64,000 nt of DNA, taken from positions 620,001 through 684,000 of the forward strand of contig NZ_JAPKNJ010000003.1 of the NCBI RefSeq assembly GCF_026343945.1. The letters run 5' to 3'. Source of the DNA: Kaistia algarum (lineage in GTDB: Bacteria > Pseudomonadota > Alphaproteobacteria > Rhizobiales > Kaistiaceae). Made by a program: the position numbers and the translations under genes. Below are positions 49,864 through 57,902 of the stretch, in pieces. The notes beneath the pieces are model-generated. The model was given only the letters and a program-made list of their open reading frames with translations, was not told the origin of the DNA and did no database searches. Each line of letters begins with the position of its first letter. The first letter of the stretch is position 1.

Positions 49864-50556
49864 GTGGACCGATCGACGCTGGAGAGGCTGAATGCGGTGC
49901 GCCGCGACCGCAAGGCGGCTATCCTCGTGACGGATCTGGCGAGCGGGGCGGAACGGCTTGTTGCCGAGGAATCGGCAATGAGCGATCCGCTGGCGCTCGA
50001 GCTCTCCGCGCGGTTTCGCTCCGGGCGTTCCGGTCTCCTGGCCGAGCCCGGCCAGGGCGAGGTGTTTCTCACCGTCCACCTGCCGCCGCCGCGCCTCGTC
50101 ATGATCGGCGCGGTCCATATTTCGCAGGCTCTTGCGCCGATGGCGCGGATCGCCGGCTTCGACATCACCATCATCGATCCGCGCACCGCCTTTGCGACCG
50201 AGGAGCGCTTTCCGGATGCGAGGCCGCTGGCCGAGTGGCCGCAAGACGCGCTGGAGACCGCGCCGCTCGACGGCTTCACGGCGCTCGCCGCGCTAACGCA
50301 TGATCCGAAGATCGACGACATGCCGCTAGCTGCGGCGCTGGCCGCCGGCTGCTTCTATGTCGGGGCGCTTGGCAGCCGCAAGACACATGCAAAGCGTGTC
50401 GACCGGTTGCGGGGGATGGGGGTATCGGAAGAAGACGTCGCGCGTATACGCGCTCCGATCGGGCTCGCGATCGGAGCGCAATCGCCGGCCGAGATCGCCG
50501 TCTCGATCCTTGCAGAGACGATATCGGCCCTGCGCCAGCGCGGGACGGCGGCGTGA
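49864..50556 (+). CDS. XdhC C-terminal Rossmann-domain protein
   Basis: A 230-residue protein forming the second half of the XdhC family. The Rossmann entry LVMIGAVHISQALAPMARIA and the segments ALTHDPKIDDM and GALGSRKTHAKR are family landmarks. It begins at GTG 49864, two bases after the stop of the N-domain gene, with a GAGAGGGTGGG stretch before it. The two would act as a split XdhC. Its TGA overlaps the GTG start of the next gene. Confidence 0.88.
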   Translation: MDRSTLERLNAVRRDRKAAILVTDLASGAERLVAEESAMSDPLALELSARFRSGRSGLLAEPGQGEVFLTVHLPPPRLVMIGAVHISQALAPMARIAGFDITIIDPRTAFATEERFPDARPLAEWPQDALETAPLDGFTALAALTHDPKIDDMPLAAALAAGCFYVGALGSRKTHAKRVDRLRGMGVSEEDVARIRAPIGLAIGAQSPAEIAVSILAETISALRQRGTAA

Positions 50557-52160
50557 GATTCGGCCCGGTCGATCTCGACGCTTCCGAGGGCGCGTTTCTC
50601 GCCCATTCGGTCGACGCAGGGTCGACAAGGCTGCGCAAGGGAACCCGGCTTGGAATAGCCGAGATTGTGAGGCTTCGCGAGGCCGGCGTCCGATCCGTCG
50701 TCGTGGCCCATCTCGATCCGGGCGACGTTGCGGAAGACGAGGCCGCCGGCCGACTTGCCGGGGCAATGCAAGGCGCTCTCCTTAAGGCAGCAGCGCCTTT
50801 CACCGGCCGCGCCAATCTCCATGCCGATGCCGCCGGCCTCCTCGTCGTCGACCGGCTCGCTGTCGACCGGCTGAACCGCATCGATCCGGCCATCACCCTG
50901 GCCACCTTGCCGGAACTTCAGCCCGTCGAAGCTGGGCAACTCGTGGCCACTGTGAAGATCATTCCTTTCGCCGTCTCGGCCGACAGTCTGGCGGCAGCGG
51001 AGCGCGCTGTCGGCGGCGGCACGGTGCTCTCTCTCGCGCCGTTCCGCCCCCGAAGGATCGGCTTGGTCGCGACGACGCTGCCATCGCTGAAGACATCGGT
51101 GCTTGAGAAGACCAGGCTGCGGCTCGAAGCGCGGCTTTCCGCGGTTGGATCGGTTCTGATCGGCGAGCGTCGCGTCCCGCATGAGGCGGCGGCGGTCGGC
51201 GAGGCGTTGCTGGGCTTGGCCGGCGAGGGAGCGGACCTCCTGGTCGTCTTCGGCGCCTCGGCGATGGTTGATGCCGGCGATGTGGTGCCCGCCGGGATCG
51301 AGGCAGCCGGTGGGCGGATCGTCCGGCTTGGCATGCCGGTCGATCCGGGCAATCTGCTGGTTCTGGCCGATCTGGGCGGAGTCCCGGTGGTCGGCGCACC
51401 AGGCTGCGCCAGGAGCCCGAAGGAGAACGGCTTCGACTGGGTGCTGCGCCGCCTGCTGGCTGGCCTTGAAGTCACCGCGGACGATATTGCCGGGCTCGGC
51501 GTCGGCGGCCTGCTGTCGGAGATCGGCACGCGGCCGCAGCCGCGCGAGCGGCCAGCCGAAGCGGGCGGTGTTGCGGCGCTCATCCTGGCGGCCGGGGAGG
51601 GGCGGCGTATGGGCGGGCCGACCAAGCAGTTGGCAGAACTAGGCGGCCGAAGCCTCGTTCGCCGTGTCGCGGAGGCCGCCCTGGCAAGCCGCGCCGCCCC
51701 GGTGGTTGTCGTGACGGGACATGAGCGGGACGCCGTGGAAGCCGAACTGGCCGGCCTTGATGTGATGCTCGCCTTCAATGCCGACTATCGCGGCGGGCTG
51801 TCGACATCCCTGCGCCGAGGTGTCGAAGCGCTTCCTCCCCGTGCATCCGGCGTGCTGGTTCTTCTGGCGGACATGCCCTTCGTCACCCATGCGATGATTG
51901 ACCGGTTGATCGACAATTTTGGGGCCGACCATCCGCACTCGATCGTCGTGCCGACCCATGGCGGCAAGCGCGGCAATCCGGTGCTATGGCCGCATCGTCA
52001 TTTCGCTGCGCTTCGGGCAATCGAGGGGGATACCGGCGCGCGGCACCTTATTGCGGACAAAGCCGACGAGATTGTCGAGGTCGAGATCGGCGAGGCCGCG
52101 GCGCTCGATCTCGACACACCCGCGGCTCTGGCCAACGTCGGCGGGACGATCGGCCGCTGA
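50553..52160 (+). CDS. Molybdopterin-binding / molybdenum cofactor cytidylyltransferase fusion (MoeA-like + MocA)
   Basis: A 535-residue two-domain protein. Residues 1 to about 335 resemble the MoCF/MoeA-type molybdopterin-binding region (LRKGTRLGIAEIVRLREAGV, LVVFGASAMVDAGD). From about 345 a MobA/MocA nucleotidyltransferase follows with LILAAGEGRRMGGPTKQ, LADMPFVTHAMI and the GNPVLWP segment. MocA makes the cytosine dinucleotide form of molybdenum cofactor used by xanthine oxidase-family enzymes. Fused forms are annotated in databases as molybdopterin-binding/glycosyltransferase family 2. It is the last gene of the cox-accessory operon. Confidence 0.9.
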   Translation: MRFGPVDLDASEGAFLAHSVDAGSTRLRKGTRLGIAEIVRLREAGVRSVVVAHLDPGDVAEDEAAGRLAGAMQGALLKAAAPFTGRANLHADAAGLLVVDRLAVDRLNRIDPAITLATLPELQPVEAGQLVATVKIIPFAVSADSLAAAERAVGGGTVLSLAPFRPRRIGLVATTLPSLKTSVLEKTRLRLEARLSAVGSVLIGERRVPHEAAAVGEALLGLAGEGADLLVVFGASAMVDAGDVVPAGIEAAGGRIVRLGMPVDPGNLLVLADLGGVPVVGAPGCARSPKENGFDWVLRRLLAGLEVTADDIAGLGVGGLLSEIGTRPQPRERPAEAGGVAALILAAGEGRRMGGPTKQLAELGGRSLVRRVAEAALASRAAPVVVVTGHERDAVEAELAGLDVMLAFNADYRGGLSTSLRRGVEALPPRASGVLVLLADMPFVTHAMIDRLIDNFGADHPHSIVVPTHGGKRGNPVLWPHRHFAALRAIEGDTGARHLIADKADEIVEVEIGEAAALDLDTPAALANVGGTIGR

Positions 52161-52223
52161 CAGATAGCGGGCATCGTCGCGGCGCATCACGGATGCTGCG
52201 TTGCAGCATTGACGGGCGCCCCG

Positions 52224-53429
52224 ATGCAGGGATTATGGGCTGGATATTTCACCGTCCCCTTTCCCGTTTTGATTGTCCCAATGAGCGGCGCAGCCTTCGC
52301 CCTGGTCGTCAACATGTTGCTGGCCGTTCTGGTCGCGGCGACATTTCTCGTGCTCGCGCGAACGGCGGCCTCTCCCGGCGTCCGATGGTTCGGGTTGAGC
52401 TATGCCATCGGGGCGGGGACACCGCTCAGCGAATTGCTGGTGCGCCTGTCGCCGGTTCCCGAGCCCTTCATATTCCTGAGCTTTGCCACTTTCTCGCTTG
52501 CCTTCCACGTCATGGCAGCAGGGCTCTCGCGCTACTATCACGTCCCGTTGGCCCGATGGTTCCTGCCGGCCTCCTTCGCGGCATCGCTGGGCGTGAGGCT
52601 GCTGATGTGGCGGGCGCCGCGCGGCGTCTTCGTCTATGAATTTGCCTATCAACTCGCATTTACGTTCGCGCTGATGATCTGCACCACGATCCTCCTGATC
52701 GGTGCGCCGCGCCGGTGGCTCGACCGGTTGCTGACTTTCACTTTCGCACTGACGGCGATGCATTTCCTGGTGAAACCGTTCCTCTCCGTAATAGTTGGCG
52801 CGGGCCCGACGGCGCGGGACTACATCGACAGCCGATATGCGCTGATTTCACAGTCCGTCACGGCGGTCGCCCTGATCGCTACGGCGCTGTCGCTGGTTCT
52901 CGTCGTTGTCAGGAACATTCTGGAGGCAGCCGGCCGCCAGGCGGATATCGATGAATTGTCGGGTCTTGCTAACCGACGCGCCTTTGACCGGGATGCGAGC
53001 GCCGTGCTCGCTCGCCTTGGCCAGGGCGAACCACCCTGTGCTGCGCTGATGTTCGATCTTGATCATTTCAAGTCGATCAACGACAGCCACGGCCATGCGG
53101 CTGGCGACGACGTGATCCAGGCCTTTGCGAAAGTCCTGCGCGAGATCATGCCGCGGGATGCGATCATCGGGCGCATGGGCGGCGAGGAATTCGCGGTGCT
53201 GCTCCAGGGTTCGGACGACTTAGTGGCCAAAACGATGGTGCAGCGGGTCCGCTCGCACTTTGGCGCCATGTCGTTTACCGGCTCTGACGGCCCGTTCCGG
53301 GCGAGCGCCAGCTGCGGGCTCGCGGTCCCCGAGCCAGGCGAAACGCTGCACAGCCTGATGATACGCTGCGACCGCGCCCTCTACCGCGCCAAGGCCGAAG
53401 GCCGCGACCGCCTCGTTGTGGCGAGGTAA
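52224..53429 (+). CDS. GGDEF-domain diguanylate cyclase with N-terminal membrane sensor
   Basis: A 401-residue protein. The N-terminal half has about six membrane segments (for example FALVVNMLLAVLVAATFLVL and LISQSVTAVALIATALSLVL). Residues from about 245 form a GGDEF domain with FDLDHFKSINDSHGHAAGDD and an intact MGGEEF active site, so cyclic-di-GMP synthesis is expected. The inhibitory RxxD site is not present at the expected spacing (PRDA there). ATG 52224 is used; a TTG lies 15 bases upstream. Confidence 0.88.
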   Translation: MQGLWAGYFTVPFPVLIVPMSGAAFALVVNMLLAVLVAATFLVLARTAASPGVRWFGLSYAIGAGTPLSELLVRLSPVPEPFIFLSFATFSLAFHVMAAGLSRYYHVPLARWFLPASFAASLGVRLLMWRAPRGVFVYEFAYQLAFTFALMICTTILLIGAPRRWLDRLLTFTFALTAMHFLVKPFLSVIVGAGPTARDYIDSRYALISQSVTAVALIATALSLVLVVVRNILEAAGRQADIDELSGLANRRAFDRDASAVLARLGQGEPPCAALMFDLDHFKSINDSHGHAAGDDVIQAFAKVLREIMPRDAIIGRMGGEEFAVLLQGSDDLVAKTMVQRVRSHFGAMSFTGSDGPFRASASCGLAVPEPGETLHSLMIRCDRALYRAKAEGRDRLVVAR

Positions 53430-53596
53430 GCCGGATTGTCCGTGATTGCCGCTTTTGGCAGCACTCAGCCGGCTTTGCTGCTAATCCTTTGATACAACGA
53501 GACAATCGCTGAAATCGCACTTGAAATCAATGCTGCGCTGCGGGACGATTTCATGCGTCCCGAGGGGACGGACCCGATCGCAATGCCGAGGTGCTC

Positions 53597-53863
53597 ATGG
53601 CTTCATCCCTGCTGCGTCAGCTTTCCGGATACGGTCTTACCACTGCCGAGATCCTCTACCGCCTGCCGGATCATCCCAGCATGCTGCAGAGCTTCGTCTG
53701 GCAGGAATATGATCTCGCGCCGCAATTTCCGGAGCTCAACCGCTTCCTCGCCTTCTGGAAGCGCGAGATCGAGGGTCCGCTCCATTCGGTGAAGATCGCC
53801 CATCAAAGGCTCATCGGCGCCGCCGAGGTGCGGATGGCGCAGGCGGAGTTCGCGCTGAACTGA
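53597..53863 (+). CDS. Usg family protein
   Basis: An 88-residue protein matching the short alphaproteobacterial Usg family (start MASSLLRQLSGYGLTTAEIL, core RLPDHPSMLQSFVWQEYDLA, IEGPLHSVKIAHQRLI). Historically linked by name to tryptophan-operon neighbours; its function is unknown. ATG 53597 is preceded by CCGAGGTG. Convergent with the Anbu gene, with a 9-base gap. Confidence 0.85.
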   Translation: MASSLLRQLSGYGLTTAEILYRLPDHPSMLQSFVWQEYDLAPQFPELNRFLAFWKREIEGPLHSVKIAHQRLIGAAEVRMAQAEFALN

Positions 53864-53872
53864 GAAGCGTCC

Positions 53873-54616
53873 TCAATCCCGGCCGTAGGGCGGGGGAGGG
53901 ATGGCCTGGTGGGCGGCGCGCAGTGCCGCCGACCAACGCTCGCGCAAATCGAGGAAATATTCATCGTTGCGGTCGATCCGGTGCGAGATCTCGACCGCGA
54001 TCGCATCCCGCCGAATGGTGGCGACGTCCACGGGCATGCCGACACCGAGATTGGAGCGGATTGTCGAATCCATCGAGACGAGGCCGAGCTTCATTGCCTC
54101 CTGCAAGCCGGTCTCGCTGGTGACGGCGCGATCGAGAATCGGCTTGCCATATTTGTGCTCGCCGATCTGAAGATAGGGCGTGTCGGCGGTCGCCTCGATG
54201 AAATTGCCGGCCGAATAGACCATGAACAGCCGCAGACGGCCGCCCTTGACCTGTCCGCCCAGCAGCATGGTGACATCGAAGCTCGCCGCCTGCTGCTCCA
54301 TGGATTTTCCGTGGATGCGATAGACCTCGCGGATCGCGCGGCCCACGAATTGCGCCACCTTGAACATGGTCGGGATCGTGAAGATCGTCTCGATCTCGCC
54401 GGTATCGGGATCGCGGATCCCTTCCGTCAGCACATTCAGCACCGACTGGCTCACCGCGAGATTGCCGGCGGTTGCGATAGCGATGACGCGCTCACCTTCC
54501 GTCTGGAAGAGGTGGAGCTTGCGGAAGGTCGCGATGTTGTCGAGGCCGGCGTTGGTACGCGTGTCGGCGATCATCACGAGACCCTCGCGCACGAGAATCC
54601 CAACGCAATAGGTCAT
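53873..54616 (-). CDS. Anbu-type proteasome homologue (Ntn-hydrolase fold)
   Basis: A 247-residue protein of the ancestral beta-subunit (Anbu) family. The start MTYCVGILVREGLVMIADTR places Thr2 right after the initiator Met, so removal of Met would expose an N-terminal Thr, as in proteasome beta subunits. The core segments LFMVYSAGNFIEA and VTSETGLQEAMKLGLVSMDS are typical. Anbu forms a helical or ring-like assembly with debated proteolytic activity. It is the last gene of an operon with transglutaminase-like, alpha-E and ATP-grasp genes. ATG 54616 is preceded by GGGGAAGG. Confidence 0.92.
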   Translation of the reverse strand: MTYCVGILVREGLVMIADTRTNAGLDNIATFRKLHLFQTEGERVIAIATAGNLAVSQSVLNVLTEGIRDPDTGEIETIFTIPTMFKVAQFVGRAIREVYRIHGKSMEQQAASFDVTMLLGGQVKGGRLRLFMVYSAGNFIEATADTPYLQIGEHKYGKPILDRAVTSETGLQEAMKLGLVSMDSTIRSNLGVGMPVDVATIRRDAIAVEISHRIDRNDEYFLDLRERWSAALRAAHQAIPPPPYGRD

Positions 54617-54695
54617 GTGGGTACCTTCCCCTGGGCCGACGGCGGATTGTCGGGACAAAGGGTACGAGTCGCAAGGCTAAAGGAGACGCAGTCCC

Positions 54696-55511
54696 CTACC
54701 TCTTTGCCGCACGGGCTTCCGTGACACGGATCGAGACCTTCGGCGGCGCCATTCCGTCGCCATAGGCGGCGCCGCGCACTGGCGCGGCCGCGACGCGGTC
54801 CAGCCCGATGGCGAGGCGGACATAGCGATCGGTCGGGCAGAGATTCATCGAGGCGTCGAAGCCGAGCCAGCCGACGCCCTCGACGAAGGCTTCGGCCCAG
54901 CCATGCTCGGCGACCGCCGGCTCCGCCTCTTCCGGCCAATGAAGATAGCCGCTGGCATAGCGGGCAGGGACGCCGAGATGGCGCGCCGCGGCGATGAAGA
55001 CATGGGCGATGGCGCGCGCGTCGCCCTTGCCCTCGGCGAAGGTTGCGATGGCGCTGTCGTCCTCGGTGTGGCCGACCTCGATCGCGCCGTTCACCGCCTC
55101 CATCAGCGAATGCATGCGCGACAGCGGATCGGCGGACGCGCGTTGGCCAAGCTGGGTCGCGAAATCGCGAATGGCCGGGCCGGACAGAGTCGAACTCGTG
55201 TCTCGCAGGAAGACGGAGATGGGGAAGCGTTCGGACTGGCCGCGAACCATGCCGGCCATGTCATGGGTCTCTACCTCGCCGAGCGCGGTGATGACCAGGC
55301 CGTCGAGTTTGCCCTCGGTGGTGAAGGATTGCAGCACATTGCCGAACGGATCGGTCGTCGTCGACAGGCGGCAGTCGTGATCGACCTCGATGCGCCAGTT
55401 GATGACGAACTGGCCGTCATGGCCGCGCGGGGTCAGGCGCAATGTCTGGATCGCGCCGCTTGCCGGCGGATCGTAGACATAGGTCGTTTCGTGAACGATA
55501 CGGAGGCGCAT
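54696..55511 (-). CDS. Transglutaminase-like protein lacking the catalytic cysteine
   Basis: A 271-residue protein with an N-terminal beta-rich domain (MRLRIVHETTYVYDPPASGA) and a transglutaminase-like core. Histidine and Asp of the triad are present (His203 in EHGWAEAF, Asp219 in WLGFDAS). The usual GVCxDxAH motif reads GDARAIAH at 163-170, so Ala165 sits where the nucleophilic Cys belongs. The DNA in this region is clean, with no frameshift. The protein is probably a non-catalytic binding or scaffolding member of the Anbu/ATP-grasp operon. It ends 79 bases before the anbu start. Confidence 0.88.
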   Translation of the reverse strand: MRLRIVHETTYVYDPPASGAIQTLRLTPRGHDGQFVINWRIEVDHDCRLSTTTDPFGNVLQSFTTEGKLDGLVITALGEVETHDMAGMVRGQSERFPISVFLRDTSSTLSGPAIRDFATQLGQRASADPLSRMHSLMEAVNGAIEVGHTEDDSAIATFAEGKGDARAIAHVFIAAARHLGVPARYASGYLHWPEEAEPAVAEHGWAEAFVEGVGWLGFDASMNLCPTDRYVRLAIGLDRVAAAPVRGAAYGDGMAPPKVSIRVTEARAAKR

Positions 55512-55523
55512 GAAACCGGTCCG

Positions 55524-56465
55524 TCAGGCGAGATACTGGTCGGTGATGGCCTGTCCGAGACGCCCGTTCTCGGCAATGAACTCCGTCAGGAATTCGTGCA
55601 GTCCCCCCTGGAAGACATCGTCGATGGTCGAGTTCTGCAGCCGATTGCGCGTCGAGCGGGCGACGCGCTGCGCCGGGCCCTGCCTGCCATAGGCAAGCGA
55701 AAGCTCGTCGAGATAAGCGCAGATATTGGCGTAACAGGCGGCGAGCGAGCGGGGCAATTGCTCGTTCAGCACGAGCAGGTCCGCCACCAGCCAGGGCTTC
55801 AGGCTCTCGCGATACACCCAATGATAGGCGGTATTGGCCGAGACCGAGCGCAGGATCGACGACCACTGGAAGAAGTCGAGCCCGCCGCCGACGCTCTCAT
55901 GCTCGGGCAGCAGGAGGTGATATTTGACGTCGAGGATGCGCGCCGTGTTGTCGGCCCGCTCGGTGAAGGCGCCGAGGCCGGAGAAGAAATAGACGTCGTT
56001 GCGCAACATCGTGCGGTTGGCGGAGCCGTCGAAGCGCAGCGAGGCCTCCTTCACATAGGTGAGGAAGTCGTTAAGCTGCAGGCGGTTGTGCGTGACGCCG
56101 TCGAAGCGCTTCAGTCCGAGCCAGGCCCCGTTGATCGCGTCCCACATTTCCGTGGTGAGCGCGGTGCGCACCGTGCGCGCGTTGACGCGGGCCCGCTCGA
56201 GGCACGAACGGATCGATGACGGGTTCTTCGGCGAGAAGGCGAGAAACTCGACCACGTTCTCCGCCGTCGCCGGCTTGCCGAGCGAGGTGAAGAGGCCGAG
56301 CGAGCCGGTCGCTGCGACGGCGGATTCCCACTCGTTCGAGCCACCGGCATAGGAGATCGGCATGGCGGCGAGGCGGTTGGCCGCGTCGACGATGCGGGCG
56401 GTATTCTCGGCGCGCTCGACATAGCGCGCGAGCCAGAACAAATTGTCGGCGGTACGGCTCAGCAC
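55524..56465 (-). CDS. Alpha-E domain protein
   Basis: A 313-residue all-helical protein starting MLSRTADNLFWLARYVERAE, the alpha-E (DUF403) signature with its conserved Tyr, Glu and Arg. This domain is regularly fused to, or encoded next to, circularly permuted ATP-grasp ligases and is thought to take part in making or modifying a peptide tag. No catalytic activity is proven. Located 18 bases after the ATP-grasp gene and 12 before the transglutaminase-like gene, in the same operon. Confidence 0.9.
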   Translation of the reverse strand: MLSRTADNLFWLARYVERAENTARIVDAANRLAAMPISYAGGSNEWESAVAATGSLGLFTSLGKPATAENVVEFLAFSPKNPSSIRSCLERARVNARTVRTALTTEMWDAINGAWLGLKRFDGVTHNRLQLNDFLTYVKEASLRFDGSANRTMLRNDVYFFSGLGAFTERADNTARILDVKYHLLLPEHESVGGGLDFFQWSSILRSVSANTAYHWVYRESLKPWLVADLLVLNEQLPRSLAACYANICAYLDELSLAYGRQGPAQRVARSTRNRLQNSTIDDVFQGGLHEFLTEFIAENGRLGQAITDQYLA

Positions 56466-56483
56466 GGCGATGAACTCCGGAAA

Positions 56484-57902
56484 TTACGCATCGAGCACCC
56501 ATGTATCCTTGGTGCCGCCGCCCTGGCTCGAATTCACCACCAGCGACCCTTCCTTGAGCGCGACGCGGGTAAGCCCTCCCGGCACGATCCGCACCTTGTC
56601 GCCACCTGTCAGAACGAAGGGGCGCAGATCAACATGGCGCGGCGCGATGCCGGATTCGACGAATGTAGGCGAGGTCGAGAGCGCCAGCGTCGGCTGGGCG
56701 ATGAAATCGTCCGGATCGGCCTTCAGCTTGGCGGCGAATTCGGCGATCGATTTCTTGTCGGCTGCCGGGCCGATCAGCATGCCATAGCCGCCGGAACCGG
56801 CCACTTCCTTCACCACCATCTCGGGGAGATGATCGAGAACATATTTCAGCGCGTCGGGTTCGCGGCAGCGCCAGGTCGGCACGTTCTTCAGGATCGGCTC
56901 CTCGCCGAGATAGAACCGCACGATCTCAGGCATGTAGGAATAGACGGCCTTGTCATCGGCCACGCCCGTTCCGACGGCATTGGAGAGCGTGATGTTGCCG
57001 GCACGATAGGCGCTCATCAATCCGGGAACGCCGAGGGCCGAATCGGGTCGGAAAGTCAGCGGATCGAGGAAGTCGTCGTCGAGGCGGCGATAGAGGACAT
57101 CGACGCGCTTCGGCCCCTCGGTCGTGCGCATGTAGACGACATTGTCGCGCACCTGCAGGTCGCGTCCCTCGACCAACTCGATGCCGAGCTTGTCGGCCAG
57201 GAACGAGTGCTCGTAGAAGGCGCTGTTGTAGGGCCCGGGGGTGAGCAAAGCGACTGTCGGATCGGCGGGGGCCGAGCGCGGCGCCACGGATTTCAGCGTC
57301 GCGAGCAGAGCATCGGGATAATTCTCGACCGGCTCGATGCGCTGTTCGGCGAAGAGGTCGGGGAACAGCCGCATCATGACTTCGCGGTTCTCCAGCATGT
57401 AGGAGACGCCGGAAGGCGTGCGGGCGTTGTCCTCCAGAACGTAGAACGTATCTGGGTCGATGCGGACGATGTCGATGCCGGCGATCATGACATAGATGTC
57501 GTGGGCGAGCTTCAGCCCTGCCATCTCGGGGCGATAATAGGGATTCCGATAGATCAGGTCCTCCGGCACGATACCGGCGCGCAGGATCTCGCCCTTCGAA
57601 TAGATATCGGCGAGGAAGGCGTTCAGCGCCTTAGTCCGCTGCTCTAGCCCACGAGCGAGGATCGTCCATTCGGGTTTGGTCAGGATGCGCGGAATGATAT
57701 CGAACGGGATCAGCCGCTCCTCGCCCGCCTCGTCGCCATAGACGTTGAAGGTGATACCAACCCTGCGAAACAGGAGCTCGGCCTCGGCGCGCCGCGTGGC
57801 GAGAAGATCGGGCGGCGTCGAATCGAGCCAACGTTTCAGCACCTCGTAACCCGGCCGGCAGCCATCGCTGCTTGCACCCATCTCATCGAAGGCAACGACC
57901 AT
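56484..57902 (-). CDS. Circularly permuted ATP-grasp protein
   Basis: A 472-residue circularly permuted ATP-grasp family enzyme (DUF404/DUF407-type). Landmarks include GYEVLKRWLDSTPPDLLATR, NPYYRPEMAGLKLAHD, VLEDNARTPSGVSYMLENRE with the metal-binding EDN, and VVKEVAGSGGYGMLIGP. It is predicted to form an amide bond using ATP, possibly building a peptide from amino acids. Start at ATG 57902; the frame is open 35 codons further upstream without family similarity. It is the first gene of the operon with alpha-E, transglutaminase-like and Anbu. Confidence 0.9.
   Translation of the reverse strand: MVVAFDEMGASSDGCRPGYEVLKRWLDSTPPDLLATRRAEAELLFRRVGITFNVYGDEAGEERLIPFDIIPRILTKPEWTILARGLEQRTKALNAFLADIYSKGEILRAGIVPEDLIYRNPYYRPEMAGLKLAHDIYVMIAGIDIVRIDPDTFYVLEDNARTPSGVSYMLENREVMMRLFPDLFAEQRIEPVENYPDALLATLKSVAPRSAPADPTVALLTPGPYNSAFYEHSFLADKLGIELVEGRDLQVRDNVVYMRTTEGPKRVDVLYRRLDDDFLDPLTFRPDSALGVPGLMSAYRAGNITLSNAVGTGVADDKAVYSYMPEIVRFYLGEEPILKNVPTWRCREPDALKYVLDHLPEMVVKEVAGSGGYGMLIGPAADKKSIAEFAAKLKADPDDFIAQPTLALSTSPTFVESGIAPRHVDLRPFVLTGGDKVRIVPGGLTRVALKEGSLVVNSSQGGGTKDTWVLDA

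Noticed and set aside
49859..49866. Possible sequencing frameshift creating the split XdhC
   Set aside because: Both halves have complete domain boundaries and the second has a GTG with an upstream purine-rich site, so a true gene split is more likely; kept as a finding with a read check suggested.
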